DNA from: Hyphomicrobiales bacterium
Lineage (GTDB): Bacteria > Pseudomonadota > Alphaproteobacteria > Rhizobiales > Beijerinckiaceae
Reading direction: 5' to 3'
Assembly: GCA_900470095.1 (NCBI GenBank)
Contig: UBZM01000015.1
Location: 1 to 55,707, forward strand
Length of the DNA: 55,707 bases
Shown here: one piece after another, positions 55,262 to 55,707 of the stretch
Numbering within the stretch: the stretch's first letter is position 1
Layout of the letters: every line of letters starts with the position of its first letter
The notes under the pieces: model-generated
What the model was told of the DNA's origin: nothing
Database searches by the model: none
The model's input: the letters and a program-made list of their open reading frames with translations, nothing else
Program-made: the position numbers and the translations under genes

Positions 55262-55336
55262 CCTGACCTTCATACCCTGATCGCTGGAGGCCGGATTGAT
55301 ACGGCCTGTAGTCCTGTGGAAGGCGGCCCGGCCGGC

Positions 55337-55707
55337 ATGCGAACAATCCGACGCTCCTCATCCCTGATCGATCGCCTGCCCGATCCCGCGCGGGAATTCC
55401 TGTCGCGACGGACCTCGGAGATGGTCGGGCTCGGGCTGCTGGCGCTGACCGCGGCCGTGGCACTCGCGCTTGCGACCTGGGCCGCCGAAGATCCCAGCCT
55501 CAACAACGCTACCGGCGGCGCCGTCAACAACCTGCTCGGACGCCCGGGTGCGATGATTGCCGACCTGACCATGCAGATGATCGGGCTCGGCGTCATCGCC
55601 ATGCTCTTTCCGCCGCTGATCTGGGCGTTGCGCCTGATGCGCTTTCACCTGTTCGACCGTGGCGCACTCAAGCTCGGTCTCTGGGTTGTCGGCATCGTCG
55701 CGACGGC
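55337..55707 (+). CDS. ftsK: DNA translocase FtsK (5' part, runs off the window)
   Basis: About 123 residues of the N-terminus are visible and the frame stays open to the window end. The segments SEMVGLGLLALTAAVALALATW, DPSLNNATGGAVNNLLG and PGAMIADLTMQMIGLGVIAM are the membrane-domain start of FtsK, with two spans and the start of a third. The conserved DPSLN...NLLGxPGA pattern is typical of alphaproteobacterial FtsK. It anchors a hexameric DNA pump to the septum. ATG 55337 is chosen; a CtrA-type box lies upstream. Confidence 0.9.
   Translation, partial: MRTIRRSSSLIDRLPDPAREFLSRRTSEMVGLGLLALTAAVALALATWAAEDPSLNNATGGAVNNLLGRPGAMIADLTMQMIGLGVIAMLFPPLIWALRLMRFHLFDRGALKLGLWVVGIVAT

Overview
This window is ordinary chromosomal DNA of a GC-rich alphaproteobacterium of the order Hyphomicrobiales (Rhizobiales). 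The diagnostic features are an acpXL/lpxXL locus for very-long-chain fatty-acid lipid A, an F1-ATPase inhibitor zeta (DUF1476) gene, a 180-kDa-type NAD-glutamate dehydrogenase, a ccmABCDG operon divergent from acnA, dispersed palindromes typical of this order, and a CtrA-type box in front of ftsK. Gene content would fit a Bosea- or Methylobacterium-like genus, but the genus cannot be fixed from sequence alone. I see no prophage, transposase, integrase, CRISPR array, rRNA or tRNA.

Layout. 0.3-6.5 kb: cell-wall M23 peptidase, AEC-family exporter, gluQ, a DNA alkylation-repair glycosylase, an HpcH/HpaI aldolase and the ATPase inhibitor zeta. 6.8-9.2 kb: purine genes purC, purS, purQ with a small lipoprotein between purC and purS. 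9.2-12.2 kb: cytochrome c maturation genes ccmA-B-C-D-G on the minus strand, divergent from acnA (12.4-15.1 kb). 15.3-21.5 kb: acpXL, fabZ, a cysteine-free fabF-like gene, canonical fabF, an SDR, an MDR dehydrogenase and lpxXL, together the machinery that makes a very-long-chain acyl group and attaches it to lipid A. 21.6-26.4 kb: DUF1223 protein, lemA with two TPM-domain genes, and gamma-glutamyltransferase. 26.5-34.4 kb: rlmN, an IalB-like protein, a quinone oxidoreductase, DUF1232, an SDR, yciB, ftsY and an RluA-type pseudouridine synthase. 34.5-38.3 kb: an uncharacterised two-gene operon (DUF6875-like plus CelD/FemAB-like acetyltransferase), then phhB, thpR and an aldo/keto reductase. 38.5-45.5 kb: TesA-like esterase divergent from an ABC ATPase/FtsX-like permease pair, a BAX-inhibitor-1 protein, a GNAT, DUF2794 and an AhpD-like protein. 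45.6-55.7 kb: NAD-GDH, Trm112, UbiH-like hydroxylase, tesB, the glnK-amtB nitrogen operon with a sigma-54 promoter, and the 5' end of ftsK.

The most interesting signals are: the VLCFA lipid A locus with a ketosynthase-like protein that has no cysteine at all; a purC terminator whose hairpin contains the start codon of the next gene's signal peptide; two parS-like sites 49 kb apart; a CtrA box before ftsK; a possible small RNA at 44.7-44.85 kb; and the unexplained DUF6875/acetyltransferase pair. No clearly new multi-gene system stands out. The DUF6875/acetyltransferase operon is the best candidate for undescribed biology.
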